This document shows positions 62,541 to 64,000 of a stretch of 64,000 nt of DNA, piece after piece. Each line of letters begins with the position of its first letter. Position 1 is the stretch's first letter. The position numbers were made by a program, and so were the translations under genes. The stretch covers positions 25,127,338 through 25,191,337 of the forward strand of contig NC_021671.1 in NCBI RefSeq assembly GCF_000247815.1, written 5' to 3'. The stretch is from Ficedula albicollis. Its lineage: Eukaryota > Chordata > Aves > Passeriformes > Muscicapidae. The notes under the pieces are model-generated. The model ran no database searches. It was not told where the DNA came from and saw nothing but the letters and a program-made list of their open reading frames with translations.

Positions 62541-63110
62541 TGCTGGGGGCAGAAACCAGCCAGGCTTGTCAGATGGGCACTTTCCTTTAAACCAGCCCTT
62601 TGTGGACACGGCGCTGCCCTTCCCGAGCCCCCGGTTGGGGCGGAGATGCTGTCGCGGTCCTGCCGCCCCGCCGGGGGAAATTAGTGCTGACACACGGCGC
62701 TGCCCTTCCCGAGCCCCCGGTTGGGGCGGAGATGCTGTCGCGGTCCTGCCGCCCCGCCGGTGGAAATTAGTGCTGACAGGCAGCTGGATGGCGACTTTCC
62801 GATCAACATTTTGTGTCATTGGTAGTGTCAGTCGGTTAAATCCCAATCTTCAGTGGGAGTGCGCCTCCCGGATGGGTGACAGAAGGACTTCAGAGCAGTG
62901 CTAGCGCCAGGCTGGTTTCCAGCCGCAGCTCGCCCCAGGTGGCTCCTCAGCCCCTGTCCCCCGCCGCCGTGCCGGGCTGGATCTCCTCCTGCTCCCGGGG
63001 TTCGCCATCGGAGACTTGCGGGTACCAGGCTGGATACCAGCAGCCCTGGCTTTACCCCAGGGCTGGGGTTGCTGGCAGTGGGAGCCTGATCTGCAGGATC
63101 GCTCTTGGGA
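62541..63110. promoter_or_regulatory. CpG-rich region, candidate CpG-island promoter
   Basis: Clearly more GC- and CpG-rich than the window average, for example GATGCTGTCGCGGTCCTGCC and CCCCGCCGCCGTGCCGGGCTG. It includes the 86-bp duplication. Several frames are open on both strands but none is recognised. CpG-rich patches in AT-rich vertebrate DNA are often promoters. There is no direct evidence of a transcription start here. Confidence 0.35.
62606..62777. repeat. two-copy tandem duplication, 86-bp GC-rich unit
   Basis: Copies start ACACGGCGCTGCCCTTCCCG at 62606 and 62692, each ending AAATTAGTGCTGAC. They differ by one base (CCGGGGG against CCGGTGG). Confidence 0.95.
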
Positions 63111-64000
63111 AAAATGACTTTTCCTTCCCTCTGGCAAGATAGCGAATAGCGTGTCAGGATAATCCCGTATGTTTCAGGAAGAGAGGCATGATGCAATTTA
63201 GGTGTTTACATAGCGAGTTTAGGAACTTTTGTCTCCTGCTGCGGGCTGTTCCTGGGCAGACTCTCAGGCAGATCGTGCTTTCTCTCGACTCCTGTTCCTA
63301 CAACTTTATAAGAGACTATTCTCCTGTTGAGCTTTCTATTCTTCTGCGTATTCTTCTAAGTGATACCCTGTTATCACTTTTTTGTAAATACACCAAAAAT
63401 GGGGGGCAGTGCTGAAGTAGTAGCCTTTTTAGGTGGTGTTTTGCTTTGGGAATGGTTTTCGTGAGTGTAAAAACATTCTAGATTCCATTGCCAGCATCTG
63501 AGATGTGCCTGAGGGTAAAAAAAAAGAAAAAGAAAAAAAGGAGATAAAGAAGCATGTTATGTACTTAGTACATGTATATATGTGTGTGTTTACAGTAGAT
63601 TCAAAGTGATGGGACAAGTTCTCTTGAGTGGCCTATTGTTCTGTAACAGCAGGGGTGCCATTAAAAGTACCAATAAAGCCTGGGATTAGGGTGATTGGTA
63701 GAGCAGAGCTCTGAAGCATTGCAGTAATTTTGTGTTGTGGAAGCATTCAGAAATCCCAGCTGCAAATCACATTACACAAAGAAAAAGCCAGTCCTTGGCC
63801 TCAAAAGATGACACAGGTAGAGCAAGCAATTTGTAAGAGGAAGAAACAGAGGGGAAGCCAATTGTCTAATATTACATAGGTTAGGCCAGAGCTCAGTTTC
63901 CAGACCAGCAGCTGGCTTTATATATTTTGTTTCTGTTATAATAAGTTTTCATTATGAATTGAATCTTTCCTGATTATGGAATAATTTTCTAAGTACTAGC
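63111..64000. other. unique DNA, no gene seen
   Basis: Composition returns to AT-rich. Frames are at most 75 codons (63188-63415, plus) and unrecognised. Confidence 0.5.

Noticed and set aside
62830..62885. 5S rRNA-like GGATGGGTGAC stretch
   Set aside because: Only a short chance resemblance. The internal control region and the rest of a 5S gene are absent.
61457..62904. Series of 63-147-codon frames repeating every 94 bases
   Set aside because: The 61- and 94-bp periods are not multiples of three, so the frames are shadows of the minisatellite.

Overview
The window reads as bird nuclear DNA, probably from a songbird (passerine). It carries several 3'-truncated CR1 LINE fragments, some ending in the typical CR1 tail near ATTCTATGATTCTA. 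It also has several endogenous-retrovirus LTRs of avian type and many short tandem repeats. The background is AT-rich and shows no dense coding. I recognise no cellular protein-coding gene, tRNA, rRNA or CRISPR array. Every longer open frame is a homopolymer, a minisatellite, a retroelement remnant or an unrecognised short chance frame. Species and chromosome cannot be fixed from the sequence alone.

Layout. 1-2690 is unique sequence with one 51-bp tandem duplication. About 2697-4926 looks like a decayed partial provirus on the minus strand: a 5' LTR, a Lys-type primer-binding site, a GC-rich leader and a gag-like remnant, with a plus-strand CR1 lying between leader and gag. 5396-5803 is another CR1. 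6292-8147 is a solo LTR containing C runs of 29 and 619 bases. A shorter relative of that LTR lies at 48477-49272 with a perfect 5-bp target-site duplication. 8148-19033 is mostly unique DNA plus an antisense CR1 at about 15.6-16.1 kb. 19034-19304 is a compact solo LTR of alpharetrovirus-like type with a perfect 6-bp target-site duplication.

21275-22476 is a 569-bp tandem duplication whose two copies each carry an array of CCGGAAGT/CCGGAAAT motifs, which match ETS-factor sites. 25343-25946 is a T/C/T homopolymer block with 562 C, and 38028-38281 is its mirror form with 211 G. 28591-29226 is an assembly gap. 29908-30496 is a second LTR of the family seen at 4.3 kb. 39985-41088 is the longest CR1, with a readable but broken reverse-transcriptase end and an internal 81-bp duplication. 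47.6-47.8 kb holds a probable further LTR.

The right end, 60.2-63.1 kb, is unlike the rest. It has nested direct duplications (64, 92, 264 and 86 bp), a 1-kb G-rich minisatellite with a 61-bp and then a 94-bp higher-order unit, and a CpG-rich stretch that could be a promoter.

The main themes are retroelement debris and a striking number of young, mostly two-copy tandem duplications with periods of 46-94 bp. The very long homopolymers are more likely assembly or basecalling artefacts than biology, but two share the same architecture and deserve a check against raw reads. I found nothing that forms a new multi-gene system. The strongest candidates for follow-up are the ETS-motif array, the homopolymer blocks and the minisatellite/CpG cluster at the right end.
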